Positions 44,453 through 53,785 of a stretch of 64,000 nt of DNA are shown here, one piece after another. Each line of letters starts with the position of its first letter. Within the stretch, counting starts at the first letter, position 1. Below the pieces are notes generated by a model. It was not told the DNA's origin, ran no database searches, and saw nothing but the letters and a program-made list of their open reading frames with translations. Source of the stretch: Aliiroseovarius subalbicans (GTDB lineage Bacteria > Pseudomonadota > Alphaproteobacteria > Rhodobacterales > Rhodobacteraceae); the NCBI RefSeq assembly GCF_022678625.1, contig NZ_JALBYQ010000002.1, forward strand, positions 1-64,000, given 5' to 3'. The position numbers and the translations under genes were made by a program.

Positions 44453-45378
44453 GCCGCGTTCCCGCCAGCGTCTGTCAGAACGAACGCATCGGCACAGGCC
44501 TTGGCCAGCGTGCGCACCCGGCCGATATAGGCCTGACGTTCCGTGACCGAGATCACGCCGCGCGCGTCCAGAAGGTTGAAGATATGCGAGGCCTTGATGC
44601 ATTGGTCATAGGCCGGGTGGGCCATGACGATGCGCTTGCCGGTTTTCGGGTCCACGTGGTCCTGGGCCAGGATCAGGGCGCATTCCGCCTCGGCCTCTTC
44701 GAAATGGCGCAGCAGCACGTCGGTGTTGGCCACGTCGAAATTCCAGCGCGCGTATTCTTCCTCGGTTTGTTTGAACACGTCACCATAGGACAGCGGGATC
44801 GGCGCATCGGGGGCGTTGAAAGGCATATCCATTACGTGATCGACGCCCAGCACATACATCGCCAGACGTTCCAGACCATAGGTCAGCTCGCCGGACACCG
44901 GGGTGCAATCATGTCCACCGACCTGTTGGAAATAGGTGAACTGGCTGACTTCCATGCCGTCGCACCAGACCTCCCAGCCCAGGCCCCAGGCGCCCAGCGT
45001 CGGGCTTTCCCAGTCATCCTCGACAAAGCGGATGTCATGCAGATCCATGTCGATGCCGATCGCTTCCAGCGACCCCAGATACAGCGCCTGCAAATCGGGC
45101 GGGCTGGGTTTGATCAACACCTGATACTGATAGTAATGCTGCAACCGGTTCGGGTTTTCGCCGTAGCGGCCATCGGTCGGGCGGCGTGACGGCTGCACAT
45201 AGGCCGCAGCCCAGGCCTTCGACCCCAGCGCGCGCAACGTGGTGGCCGGGTGGAAGGTGCCTGCGCCCACTTCCATGTCATAAGGCTGCAGCATGGCGCA
45301 GCCCTGCCCGGCCCAGTATGACTGAAGCCGCAGGATGATCTCCTGGAAACTTGTCGGTAGCGTGTCGGTCGTGGCCAT
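44449..45378 (-). CDS. glyQ: Glycyl-tRNA synthetase alpha subunit
   Basis: A 309-residue class II synthetase subunit. [56 protein letters not shown] (motif 2) and [15 protein letters not shown] (motif 3) are all typical. The ATG at 45378 follows GAGGG by 4 bases, while an upstream in-frame ATG has no ribosome site. First gene of glyQ-DUF6446-glyS-ppdK. Confidence 0.98.
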   Translation of the reverse strand: MATTDTLPTSFQEIILRLQSYWAGQGCAMLQPYDMEVGAGTFHPATTLRALGSKAWAAAYVQPSRRPTDGRYGENPNRLQHYYQYQVLIKPSPPDLQALYLGSLEAIGIDMDLHDIRFVEDDWESPTLGAWGLGWEVWCDGMEVSQFTYFQQVGGHDCTPVSGELTYGLERLAMYVLGVDHVMDMPFNAPDAPIPLSYGDVFKQTEEEYARWNFDVANTDVLLRHFEEAEAECALILAQDHVDPKTGKRIVMAHPAYDQCIKASHIFNLLDARGVISVTERQAYIGRVRTLAKACADAFVLTDAGGNAA

Positions 45379-45530
45379 GGCACCCTCGTAGAAACTCGCG
45401 CCCTCAATAGGCTTTGGGTCACAAAGGGTCAATCGGTGCGGCTGCGTTATTGACCTGCCCCCCCGTGATGGTGTGTATCTGATCGGAACGGATTACATGT
45501 GAAAGAGCCCGAACAGGGCCATGAGGGGTT

Positions 45531-47264
45531 ATGAAGCAACTATTTTCCGCGCTTTTTGTCGCGCTTGTTACGATGTGGGGCGCGGTCGCCTCGGCACAGA
45601 CCGCCTGGGTCCAGATCGAGGCGAACCCGACGCTTCAGGAAGCACAGAGATCGGCGCAGTCCTATGCCGGGCGATTGGCCGACGTGAACGGGTTTCGCAT
45701 GGCCTCGGGCTGGTACGCGATCGCGCTTGGACCCTACAGTCGCGGCGACGCGGTGGCGCGTCTGGCCGATCTACGCCGGCAGGGCGCCATTCCCGGCGAC
45801 AGCTTTCTGGCTTTCACCAACCAGTATCGGCAGCAATTCTGGCCCGTTGGCGCAAACGCGCTGGGGGCGGCCCCGATTGCGGCGCCATCCGCAAACACCA
45901 CCGCAGCCACTGTCGAGGTCACCCCGCCGCCGCCCGCCGATGAGACCAGGCGCGAGGCGCTGGCCTCGGAGCGGTTGATCGACCGCCCCGGCCGCGAGGC
46001 GCTTCAGGTCGCACTGAAATGGGACGGCTTTTACACGTCCGGGATCGACGGCGCCTTCGGCCCCGGCACGCGCCGCGCCATGAGCGATTATCAGGCCGCG
46101 ATGGGGCACGAGGTGACAGGCGTTCTGACCACCAAGCAGCGCGGTGAACTTCTGGCAAGCTATCAGGCAGTGATCGACAGCCTGGGCATGCAGACGATCC
46201 AGGACCACGACGCGGGCATCGTGGTGGAAATGCCTTCTGGTATGGTCGGGTTTTCGCGATACGAGGCACCGTTTGCCCACTACGACACCAAAAATGACAG
46301 CGGTGTGCGCGTGGTGCTGATCAGCCAGACGGGCGACCAGTCGACCTTATTCGGGCTCTACGACATCCTGCAATCGCTGGAAATCGTGCCGCTGGAAGGT
46401 GACCGGACACGCAAGGAGCGTGAATTCACTTTGACCGGCACCGACGACAAAATCACCTCCTACACCCATGCCAAGCTGGTGGATGGCGCGGTGAAGGGCT
46501 TCACGCTGATCTGGCCCAATGGCGATGAAAAGCGCCGTGGCTTGGCACTTGCGGCGATGCAAAACAGCTTTGCGTCACTGGGCGATGTGGCGCTGGCAGA
46601 CAACGCCGGGCTGGACGCGGCAACGCAAAGCCTGGACCTGCTGTCAGGCCTGGAAATCCGCCGCGCTGACATGGCGCGCTCGGGCTTCTATGTGGACGGC
46701 AGCGGTGCGATCCTGACCACCACCGAAGCGGTCGCCAGCTGTGAGCGTGTCACAATCAATGACACATATGAGGTCTCGGTCGCAGCGTTGGACACAGCGC
46801 TCGGGCTGGCCCTGCTGAAGCCGACCGAAAGCCTCGCCCCGATCGCGGTGGCCGCTCTTTTGACCTCGGAACCGCGGTTGAAATCCGATGTGGCCGTGGC
46901 CGGTTATTCCTACGAAGGCCGATTGAGCGCACCGACCCTGACCTTCGGCACCCTGGCGGACCTTAAGGGGTTGAAAGGCGAACAGGATCTGTCGCGCCTG
47001 GCGCTGGCGGCACAGGCGGGCGATGCAGGTGGCCCGGTGCTGGACGGTGGCGGTGCAGTGATCGGCATGCTGCTACCGCGCGACAACAGCGGGGCGCAAC
47101 TGCCCGCCGATGTCAGCTTTGCCGCCGACGCGGGTGCCTTGGCCATGTTCCTGGCTGAAAACGGGATCACCGTGCAAGCCACCGACGCGTTGGCCAACAT
47201 GGATCCGGTCGACATGAGCGTGATGGCCGCGGATATGACCGTTTTGGTCAGCTGCTGGAACTGA
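45531..47264 (+). CDS. SPOR and peptidoglycan-binding protein with inactive trypsin-like domain
   Basis: A 577-residue secreted protein. The signal peptide ends ASA (1-22). A SPOR-like domain (23-95) is followed by a linker, a PG_binding_1 domain (about 140-222, with LKWDGFYTSGIDGAFGPGTR) and a trypsin-like fold from about 395 to the end. In the protease domain the histidine position reads TTTEAVASC instead of a TNAHVV-type motif, and the serine loop is GDAGGPVLD instead of GDSGGPV, so both His and Ser are lost and it should not cut peptides. It probably binds the cell wall or a partner protein. It stands alone with a terminator behind it. Confidence 0.88.
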   Translation: MKQLFSALFVALVTMWGAVASAQTAWVQIEANPTLQEAQRSAQSYAGRLADVNGFRMASGWYAIALGPYSRGDAVARLADLRRQGAIPGDSFLAFTNQYRQQFWPVGANALGAAPIAAPSANTTAATVEVTPPPPADETRREALASERLIDRPGREALQVALKWDGFYTSGIDGAFGPGTRRAMSDYQAAMGHEVTGVLTTKQRGELLASYQAVIDSLGMQTIQDHDAGIVVEMPSGMVGFSRYEAPFAHYDTKNDSGVRVVLISQTGDQSTLFGLYDILQSLEIVPLEGDRTRKEREFTLTGTDDKITSYTHAKLVDGAVKGFTLIWPNGDEKRRGLALAAMQNSFASLGDVALADNAGLDAATQSLDLLSGLEIRRADMARSGFYVDGSGAILTTTEAVASCERVTINDTYEVSVAALDTALGLALLKPTESLAPIAVAALLTSEPRLKSDVAVAGYSYEGRLSAPTLTFGTLADLKGLKGEQDLSRLALAAQAGDAGGPVLDGGGAVIGMLLPRDNSGAQLPADVSFAADAGALAMFLAENGITVQATDALANMDPVDMSVMAADMTVLVSCWN

Positions 47265-47292
47265 CGGGGTCAAACCCAAGACCGATAAAAGG

Positions 47293-47328
47293 AAAAAAGC
47301 GCGGGGCAAAACCTCGCGCTTTTTTTTG
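47293..47328. terminator. Bidirectional Rho-independent terminator
   Basis: AAAAAAGCGCGGGG and CCTCGCGCTTTTTTTT form a GC hairpin flanked by A- and T-runs on the two sides, serving the pseudoprotease gene and the convergent TPP enzyme gene. Confidence 0.9.
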
Positions 47329-47409
47329 CCCGGCGCAGCGGGGTGGGATGCCACGCGGCCCACACCGGACGCACGCTTACAAGGGTGGGAGCTGCGCCGG
47401 GCCTGGCGC

Positions 47410-49014
47410 TCAGCCCAGAATGTCGGGGGTGACGTGGATCAGGGTCGGGCCGTCCGCCTCGAACCCCGCCAACACCGCGGCGATAAGCGCCTCCACCGTG
47501 TCCGGCTTCACCGCCATCGTGCCATAGGCCTTGCCCAGCGCGACAAAATCCGGGTTGCGGGCCACAACCGCGTTGGGGGCGATCTGGCTTGCCACCATCG
47601 CATCCTCGATCTCTTTCAGCTTGGCGTTGTCCCACAGAAGGATCGGCATCGGCAGGCCCAGCTCAACCGCCACGCCCAGCTCCTGCAGCGTGTATTGGAA
47701 CCCATAGTCGCCCGCGATGGTCAGGATCGGAAGATCCGGCCGCCCGACCTTGCCGCCGATCGCCGCCGGTAGGGCATAGCCCAGCGTGCCAAACCCAAAC
47801 GGGTGGTGCCAGTGACCCGGTCGGGCCATCGGCCAGATTTCCTTGGCGACATAGGCGAACTGGGTCATGTCGGAATAGACCATCAGATCCGCCGGCATCG
47901 CGGCGGCCAGGGCGTCGCAGATCGGCGCAATTCCAGGGCGTGCGGCGTCCACTTCAGCCCGGAACCGCACGCGCGCGCTGGCAATGATGTCGCGGTCCCA
48001 TTTCCCAGGCGTGGCATGCGGTTCGACCAGAGCCAGAAGGTCGCTCAGAAACGCGGCGGCGTCGCCCTGGATGGCCAGATCGGCCTGCGCGGTGGCGTTC
48101 AGGGTCGCCGCGTCGATATCGACACGGATCAGTGGGGCGTCATGGCCCAGCGTATCGCGCCACAGGTCAACCTCGGCCAACTCCGTGCCCACCGCTATGA
48201 CCAGGTCCGCGCGGGCGATCAGCTCGGCCGAGCCGGGGCGCGACAGGTAGGCGCCAAAGTGCAGCGGGTCATCCCCCGCAATTACGCCGCGCCCCGCAAA
48301 AGAACAGAAACTTGCCGCTCCGGTGGCTGCGGCCAGCGCGCGCGCCGCATCCGATCCCTCAATAGCCCCGCCGCCAAAGATGAACAACGGGCGCCGCGCG
48401 CCGAGCAGCCATTCCGCCGCTGCTGCCACGTCTTCAGCCCGGGCCACGGGTGGTGTCGGCAGCATCGCGGCCTCGGGGGCAGCATCCGCGCGGGCACCCA
48501 AAAGGGCGATCGGTACCTGCATGTGCTTGGGCCGCGGTCGTTCGCTGGCGAACTCGGAAAACGCCCTGTCCACAAGGACAAAGGCGGCCTCGGGCGACGT
48601 TGCGGTTTCGGACCAATCGCAGACGGTCGCCGCCGCACCTTCCTGGTCGCGCATCTGGTGCAGTTGCCCCTTGCGCGCGGCGACCTCATCCAAACACGAA
48701 GAGATCGCCAGGACCGGCACGCTGTCCGACCAAGCCTGACCCAGCGGCGTCAGGGCGTTCAACAGCCCCGGCCCAGTGATAACATAAGTCACGCCGGGCC
48801 GTCCGGTGGCGCGGGCATATCCGTCAGCCATGAAGCCGGCACCCTGTTCGTGGCGGGCCAGAACATGGGTGATCCCGGCCTCTTCGATGCCGCGATACAT
48901 TTCGATATTGTGCACACCGGGAATCCCGAAGATCGTGTCGACCCCGCGCGCCTTCAGCATATGTGAAATCTGCGCGCCCAACGGTTTCTGCGTTGGTTTC
49001 TGTTGCATGGCCAT
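47410..49014 (-). CDS. Thiamine diphosphate enzyme, acetolactate synthase/decarboxylase-like
   Basis: A 534-residue TPP enzyme with the three-domain POX fold. The catalytic Glu sits in LARHEQGAGFMADGYARATG. The central domain has IFGGGAIEGSDAARALA, and the C-terminal TPP/Mg2+ motif begins at GDYGFQYTLQELGV and ends at the Asn of LLWDNAKLKEIED. Overall it looks like the branch with 5-guanidino-2-oxopentanoate decarboxylase (AruI), but the substrate is not proven. It has no regulatory subunit gene and is not near ilvC, so it is unlikely to be the biosynthetic acetolactate synthase. Its ATG overlaps the trkH stop. Confidence 0.85.
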   Translation of the reverse strand: MAMQQKPTQKPLGAQISHMLKARGVDTIFGIPGVHNIEMYRGIEEAGITHVLARHEQGAGFMADGYARATGRPGVTYVITGPGLLNALTPLGQAWSDSVPVLAISSCLDEVAARKGQLHQMRDQEGAAATVCDWSETATSPEAAFVLVDRAFSEFASERPRPKHMQVPIALLGARADAAPEAAMLPTPPVARAEDVAAAAEWLLGARRPLFIFGGGAIEGSDAARALAAATGAASFCSFAGRGVIAGDDPLHFGAYLSRPGSAELIARADLVIAVGTELAEVDLWRDTLGHDAPLIRVDIDAATLNATAQADLAIQGDAAAFLSDLLALVEPHATPGKWDRDIIASARVRFRAEVDAARPGIAPICDALAAAMPADLMVYSDMTQFAYVAKEIWPMARPGHWHHPFGFGTLGYALPAAIGGKVGRPDLPILTIAGDYGFQYTLQELGVAVELGLPMPILLWDNAKLKEIEDAMVASQIAPNAVVARNPDFVALGKAYGTMAVKPDTVEALIAAVLAGFEADGPTLIHVTPDILG

Positions 49015-50462
49015 CAGCCTCTCCAAAACTTCAGTGTGAACAAGACATAGACGACCAGGAGTTCCAGCCGCCCGATCAGCATCGCCCCCGCCAGCACCCA
49101 TTTCGCGGTGTCATTTAAACCTGCGTAATTCCCGGCCGGCCCGATTTCCGACCCCAGGCCGGGCCCGATATTGGCCAGTGCCGCCGCAGCGCCAGACACG
49201 GAGGTGGTCACATCCAGCCCCGTCATACCCAACACCACCGAAATCACCCCCAGAGAGACGACAAACAGGACAAAGAACCCCATGACCGAGGACAACACAT
49301 CCTCGCTTACCCGGCGGCCTTGGTATCGCGGGGTGAAAATTCCATGCGGGGAATGGATCGACTGTATCTGCGCCCGGATCGAGGCAAACAGAAGTTGGTA
49401 GCGGAAGATCTTGATCGAACAGGACGTCGAGCCCGCGCAGCCACCGATCAGGCCGATGAAGAAGAACAGCACGACTGGGAAAGACCCCCAGTTCATGTAG
49501 TCCTCGCTGGCATATCCGGTGCCGGTCAGGATCGAGGTGACATTGAACAGCACCTTGCGAAACGAGGTTTCCGGCGATGAGGCGTCAAAGCTCCACTGCC
49601 AGGCGGCCATGACCACGACCAGCACGGCGGCGGTGGTGAAAAAACCGCGCACCTGCGGGTCGGACAACAGAGGGCGCGCCGAGCCCGACACCATCTGCAC
49701 ATAGCGCACGAACGGCAAGGCCGCGAGCATCATGAAGACCACGGCACCGTATTCCACTCCGGGGCCGAACGCGCCAAAACTTGTGTCGTAATTCGCATAG
49801 CCGCCGGTGGCGATCGTCGTCATCGCGTGTGTCGCGGCATCGAAGGGCGACATGCCCAGGGCGTAATATGTCAGCCCGCAAAGTACGGTCAGGGAAAAGT
49901 AGATGACCGAAATGCGGGACGAGATTTCAGTGGCGCGGGGCAGTATTTTACCAAAGGTATCAAAGCCTTCCGAGCGGAAGATCTGCATGCCGCCGATCCG
50001 AAGCTCAGGCAGGAACACCATGGCAACAACAATGATGCCGACCCCGCCGAACCATTGCAACAACCCGCGCCAGAACAACAGACCTTCGGGGAGGTCCTCC
50101 AGGCCCGACAGGACCGTGGCGCCCGTTGTCGTCAGGCCTGACATCGCCTCGAAAAAGGCATCGACCGGGCGTGCGTCGACCTCGCCCAGCATGAATGGCA
50201 GGGCCCCGAAGACAGGCAGCGCCACCCAGACGCCGGTTGTCAGAACAAAAGTTTGCTGGATCGACAACCCTTTGCCGACGCCATTCGCGCTGGCAATCGC
50301 CATCGAACTGCCGACCATCATGGTGATCACGGCGCTTTGCAGGAAAACCGCCCAATCGGGGCTTCCGAACAACAAGTCGATCGTCATGGGCACGAGCATG
50401 GTCGCGCCCAGAGCGGCGATCAGAAGACCGATGACATATCCTACCGGGCGCACGTCAAACAT
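49014..50462 (-). CDS. trkH: TrkH-family potassium uptake channel subunit
   Basis: A 482-residue inner-membrane protein with about ten helices in four M1-P-M2 repeats. Pore-loop signatures are SGLTTTGATVLSGLED, ATHAMTTIATGGYANYD, LFNVTSILTGTGYASEDYM and SGAAAALANIGPGL. It takes up K+ together with a TrkA protein not in this window. The ATG at 50462 gives the usual start MFDVRPVGYVIG; an in-frame ATG 36 bases upstream is possible. It is co-transcribed with the TPP enzyme. Confidence 0.95.
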   Translation of the reverse strand: MFDVRPVGYVIGLLIAALGATMLVPMTIDLLFGSPDWAVFLQSAVITMMVGSSMAIASANGVGKGLSIQQTFVLTTGVWVALPVFGALPFMLGEVDARPVDAFFEAMSGLTTTGATVLSGLEDLPEGLLFWRGLLQWFGGVGIIVVAMVFLPELRIGGMQIFRSEGFDTFGKILPRATEISSRISVIYFSLTVLCGLTYYALGMSPFDAATHAMTTIATGGYANYDTSFGAFGPGVEYGAVVFMMLAALPFVRYVQMVSGSARPLLSDPQVRGFFTTAAVLVVVMAAWQWSFDASSPETSFRKVLFNVTSILTGTGYASEDYMNWGSFPVVLFFFIGLIGGCAGSTSCSIKIFRYQLLFASIRAQIQSIHSPHGIFTPRYQGRRVSEDVLSSVMGFFVLFVVSLGVISVVLGMTGLDVTTSVSGAAAALANIGPGLGSEIGPAGNYAGLNDTAKWVLAGAMLIGRLELLVVYVLFTLKFWRG

Positions 50463-50534
50463 GGGCGCAGGGTTGGACGGGCACGGCGCATGTGTCAAGC
50501 GAGATACGGCAAAGCCGAGCCTTCCCCGGACTGT

Positions 50535-51641
50535 TTAACCAACGTGGAACAGGGTCGAAAACAGCTTCGGGTCCAGGCTTTGTGCCTCGAAGGTTTCGCC
50601 TTCGGTCAGGATCGACACAGCGTCGTGGCTGTGCAGGCTTTCCTGATGGCTGGCGACCACGCGGAAATCGCCGATGCGCGGGTCTTGCTGCAATTGTTCG
50701 CAAAACAGCCGCGCCGCGTCCTCGACAAAGATCGGGTTGGCCGCGTTCAGTTCCGCAAAGGCCTGTTCGTCCTCACGCTTCACCATCACCTGTGTTTCGG
50801 TCGGCACAGCGGCGCGGCACAGGTCGATCAGATCCTCGAACCACAGCGTGTGGCCCGGCTGCTTGACCTTCTCGACCGAAATCCGCGCGACGCTGCGCTG
50901 CGAATGCGGGGTTGCCAGCTGACCGCGGCTTTGGCGCGCGTGTTCGCTGAGTTCCAGCGAACAGGGGCAGGTCGAGGAATAGACATAGTCGAGATGCAGG
51001 AATTTGCGACGTTTGCCGTGATGTTCGAACAGCTCCAGCGCGATGTCGTAATACTGATAGCCCATAAGGCCCGACCGCAGGCTTTCCACCCGTGCGGGGT
51101 AGGAAAAGCGCATTTCGATGCGCGCATCCAGGCTTTCCAGATCGGCCTTGTAATCGTCCAGCGCGTGTTCGATCACTTCGAAGGAAAAGGTCTTTTCCGC
51201 ATGGGCATAAAAGCTGCGCATGATGCGCGACATGTTGATGCCCTTCTTGCCGGCTTCAAGGCTGACCGTGCCGGTGACCGAGGTTTCCAGCCGCACGTCC
51301 GACCCGTCGCGGGTGTGATACCGAAGCGGCAGGCGAAAGTTTGAGATGCCCACATGCTGGATATGCCGTTTGGCGCCCTGGATCAGGCTGGCGGGGCCGT
51401 TTTGCAGGTCGGGCATTCCCGCCTTGTACTCCGCATCCGGCGCGAAATCGGACGGGTAATCGCGGTTGAGCGCCGGGTAGTTCGAGACCTCGCCTCCGGG
51501 CAGCAGGCGGGCGATGGACGGGTCCAGCTGCGCCACCTCAACCGGGTCGGCCGCCGCCGCCCAGTCACGCAGAACCTGCAACGCCTGCTCCGCCTCGTCC
51601 CGATCAGGTGCCTGATCGATCTCTGGTGTGTGCTTGTTCAT
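50535..51641 (-). CDS. folE2: GTP cyclohydrolase FolE2 (type IB)
   Basis: A 368-residue T-fold enzyme making 7,8-dihydroneopterin triphosphate from GTP, the first folate step, not tied to Zn as FolE is. Conserved are VGISNFRLPLRYH, TCPCSLELSEHARQSRGQ (catalytic Cys and metal site) and AANPIFVEDAARLFCEQL. The ATG at 51641 follows GGAGGGG by 5 bases; an upstream ATG is less likely. With folB and folP it gives three folate genes in the window. Confidence 0.97.
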   Translation of the reverse strand: MNKHTPEIDQAPDRDEAEQALQVLRDWAAAADPVEVAQLDPSIARLLPGGEVSNYPALNRDYPSDFAPDAEYKAGMPDLQNGPASLIQGAKRHIQHVGISNFRLPLRYHTRDGSDVRLETSVTGTVSLEAGKKGINMSRIMRSFYAHAEKTFSFEVIEHALDDYKADLESLDARIEMRFSYPARVESLRSGLMGYQYYDIALELFEHHGKRRKFLHLDYVYSSTCPCSLELSEHARQSRGQLATPHSQRSVARISVEKVKQPGHTLWFEDLIDLCRAAVPTETQVMVKREDEQAFAELNAANPIFVEDAARLFCEQLQQDPRIGDFRVVASHQESLHSHDAVSILTEGETFEAQSLDPKLFSTLFHVG

Positions 51642-51725
51642 GGCGGCCCCTCCGGCTCCTGTCACGCAGCCCTAATGTAAGGGTTTGACGGCAAAAAACC
51701 AAATCGACAACACCGGGTGCGACGT

Positions 51726-52904
51726 TCAGACCGCCGCAAGCGCCTGTTTCAGGTCGCGGATCAGGTCTTCGGGGTCTTCCAGCCCGATCGACAAGCGCAC
51801 CAATCCGTCCGAGATGCCAAGCGTATCTTTCTGATCCTGCGGCAGCCGTTGATGGGTGGTCGTCGCCGGGTGGGTGGCGATGGATTTCGCATCCGCGAAA
51901 TTGTTCGAGATGGTGAATATCTCAAGCGCATTCAGGAAACGAAAACAGGCCTCCTTGCCGCCCTTGACCTCGATCGCCAGCACGGTGCCGCCGGACGGGG
52001 ATTGTTCCATCGCCACCGCGTGCTGTGGATGGCTGGGATGCTGGGGATAGCTCAGGCGGGACAGCTTCGCGTGCCCGGCCAGCGCTTCGGCCACCTGCAT
52101 GGTGCTGTCAGCCTGCGCACGCACCCGCAAATCCAGCGTTTCCAGCGCCTTCAGATGGGTCCAGGCAGCAAAGGGATTGATCGCCCCCCCGGTGTGTTTC
52201 ATGTAGGTTTCGATCGGACCGCGGATCAGGTCACGGCTGCCGCAAATGGCCCCGCCCAACATGCGCCCCTGCCCGTCCACGTGTTTCGTGGTGGAATAGA
52301 CCACCAGATCAGCACCCAGCTTGGCCGCATAGGAAAAGACCGGGGTTGGCATGGCATTGTCCACGACAACCAAAGCGTCGCTGGCGTGGGCCACCTTCAC
52401 CACATGGGCAAGGTCGATCACCTCAAGCGTGGGGTTCGAGATCGCCTCAAGAAACACGAGCTTCGTGTCCGGCCGAATGGCCGCGTCCCAGGCCGCGTTG
52501 TCGGTACCGTCGACCAGGGTGATGTCCACCCCGAACCGACCCAGCACCTCCTCCAGCACATACAGGCACGACCCGAACAGCGCGCGCGAGGATACGACGT
52601 GATCGCCCGCCTGGGTCAGCGCCATCAGCGCGCCGTTGACGGCCGCCATGCCCGAGGTGCAGGCAAAAGCGTCCTCGGTGCCTTCGAGCATCGCCAGGCG
52701 GTCCTCGAACATGCGGTTGGTGGGGTTGCCGTAGCGGGCATAGATGAACTCATCTTCACCGGCCTCGATGAACCGCGCCTCGGCGGCCTCGGCGGTGGGA
52801 TAGGCGAAGGCCTGGGTCAGGAACATCGCCTCGGAGATCTCGCCATACTGGCTGCGCCGCGTGCCCGCATGCACTGCCTTTGTCCGCTTGCTCCACTCCG
52901 TCAT
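51726..52904 (-). CDS. metZ: O-succinylhomoserine sulfhydrylase
   Basis: A 392-residue Cys/Met-metabolism PLP enzyme converting O-succinylhomoserine and sulfide to homocysteine. RYGNPTNRMFEDRLAMLEG, FACTSGMAAVNGAL, NPTLEVIDLAH and the Schiff-base Lys207 in VVYSTTKHVDGQGR are typical. The ATG at 52904 lies after an AAGGAT site. A SAM-II riboswitch and a terminator hairpin in its leader show control by S-adenosylmethionine. The choice of metZ over related lyases rests on length, motifs and the riboswitch. Confidence 0.94.
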   Translation of the reverse strand: MTEWSKRTKAVHAGTRRSQYGEISEAMFLTQAFAYPTAEAAEARFIEAGEDEFIYARYGNPTNRMFEDRLAMLEGTEDAFACTSGMAAVNGALMALTQAGDHVVSSRALFGSCLYVLEEVLGRFGVDITLVDGTDNAAWDAAIRPDTKLVFLEAISNPTLEVIDLAHVVKVAHASDALVVVDNAMPTPVFSYAAKLGADLVVYSTTKHVDGQGRMLGGAICGSRDLIRGPIETYMKHTGGAINPFAAWTHLKALETLDLRVRAQADSTMQVAEALAGHAKLSRLSYPQHPSHPQHAVAMEQSPSGGTVLAIEVKGGKEACFRFLNALEIFTISNNFADAKSIATHPATTTHQRLPQDQKDTLGISDGLVRLSIGLEDPEDLIRDLKQALAAV

Positions 52905-52923
52905 CGCGCGATCCTTTCCGCAC

Positions 52924-52958
52924 AAAAAAACCCCCACCGCATCACGAGCGTCGGGGGC
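52924..52958 (-). terminator. Terminator between SAM-II riboswitch and metZ
   Basis: On the minus strand CCCCCGACGC and GCGGTGGGGG form a hairpin followed by TTTTTTTG, ending about 20 bases before the metZ ATG. Its place after the riboswitch suggests transcription attenuation. Confidence 0.85.
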
Positions 52959-52969
52959 ATCTTCCCTGA

Positions 52970-53025
52970 CCTCTTTAGCGGCATCTTTTAAGAGGCCCGC
53001 AATCCGGTGGACAAATCGCCTCTGG
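52970..53025 (-). promoter_or_regulatory. SAM-II riboswitch (metZ leader)
   Basis: On the minus strand: AGAGGC, then GATTTG, then CCGGATTGCGG, then GCCTCTTAAAAG and GCTAAAGAGG. AGAGGC pairs with GCCTCT as stem P1, and the GATTTG, CCGG-TTGC and GCTAAAG segments match the conserved positions of the SAM-II (SAM_alpha) aptamer, which forms a pseudoknot around S-adenosylmethionine. Location before metZ is one of the known contexts for this class in alphaproteobacteria. Confidence 0.85.
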
Positions 53026-53083
53026 TCTGGGGGTAGCGCAGCCCCTAGGCTGCGTCAAGCCACCGCAGACAGGAGAGCCGCAC

Positions 53084-53785
53084 ATGACCACCCCGATCGA
53101 GCTTCACTACTGGCCGACACCGAATGGTTGGAAAATCACCATCGCGCTGGAGGAGATGGGCCTACCGTATGAAGTGAAGCTGGTGAATATCGGTGCGGGC
53201 GATCAATTCGACCCGGCGTTTCTGAAGATCGCGCCGAACAACCGGATGCCTGCGATTGTCGATCCCGACGGGCCGGACGGGGCGCCGATCTCAATCTTTG
53301 AAAGCGGGGCGATCCTGCAATACCTGGCACGCAAGACCGGGCAGTTCGGCGGGCCAACCGAACGCGACCGGATCGCGGTCGACCAGTGGTTGATGTGGCA
53401 GATGGGCGGGCTGGGTCCGATGGCCGGACAGACGCATCATTTCCTGAAATACGCCCCGGCGATGGACCCGCCCCACGACCTGCCTTATGCCAAGGACCGG
53501 TATCGCGCCGAAACCGCGCGGCTTTACGGCGTGATGGATCGGCAGCTGGCCGACAACCGGTATCTGGCTGGTGATTTCTACTCGATTGCCGACATGGCCT
53601 GCTGGGGCTGGGCATCTATGTGGGAAGGTCAAGAACAGACGCTAGACGACAAACCGCACCTGGCGCGGTGGTTGGAGGAGGTCAGCGCCCGACCCGCCGT
53701 TATCGCGGGCCGCGCTGTTGCCGCCGAGGCGCGGTCCAACCTGCAGACCGACAAGGACGCGCAGAAGCTACTGTTCAAGCGCTGA
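53084..53785 (+). CDS. Glutathione S-transferase (YfcG/YghU type)
   Basis: A 233-residue GST. The thioredoxin-like N-terminal domain (about 1-85) has WPTPNGWKITIALEEMGLPY, NNRMPAIVD with the cis-Pro and SIFESGAILQYLA (glutathione Glu-Ser). The C-terminal helical domain has WLMWQMGGLGPMAGQTHHF and YSIADMACWGWA. Asn in TPNGWK matches the Nu-class disulfide-reductase type that lacks Tyr or Ser as catalytic residue. Ribosome site AGGAGAG. Divergent from metZ. Confidence 0.94.
   Translation: MTTPIELHYWPTPNGWKITIALEEMGLPYEVKLVNIGAGDQFDPAFLKIAPNNRMPAIVDPDGPDGAPISIFESGAILQYLARKTGQFGGPTERDRIAVDQWLMWQMGGLGPMAGQTHHFLKYAPAMDPPHDLPYAKDRYRAETARLYGVMDRQLADNRYLAGDFYSIADMACWGWASMWEGQEQTLDDKPHLARWLEEVSARPAVIAGRAVAAEARSNLQTDKDAQKLLFKR

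Noticed and set aside
47410-49014. Biosynthetic acetolactate synthase ilvB
   Set aside because: There is no small-subunit gene nearby, it lies with trkH and not with ilvC, and the motifs lean to the AruI-like branch.
53022-53083. A second riboswitch or leader gene in front of the GST gene
   Set aside because: The conserved segments all belong to the minus-strand SAM-II aptamer; nothing structured remains on the plus strand.
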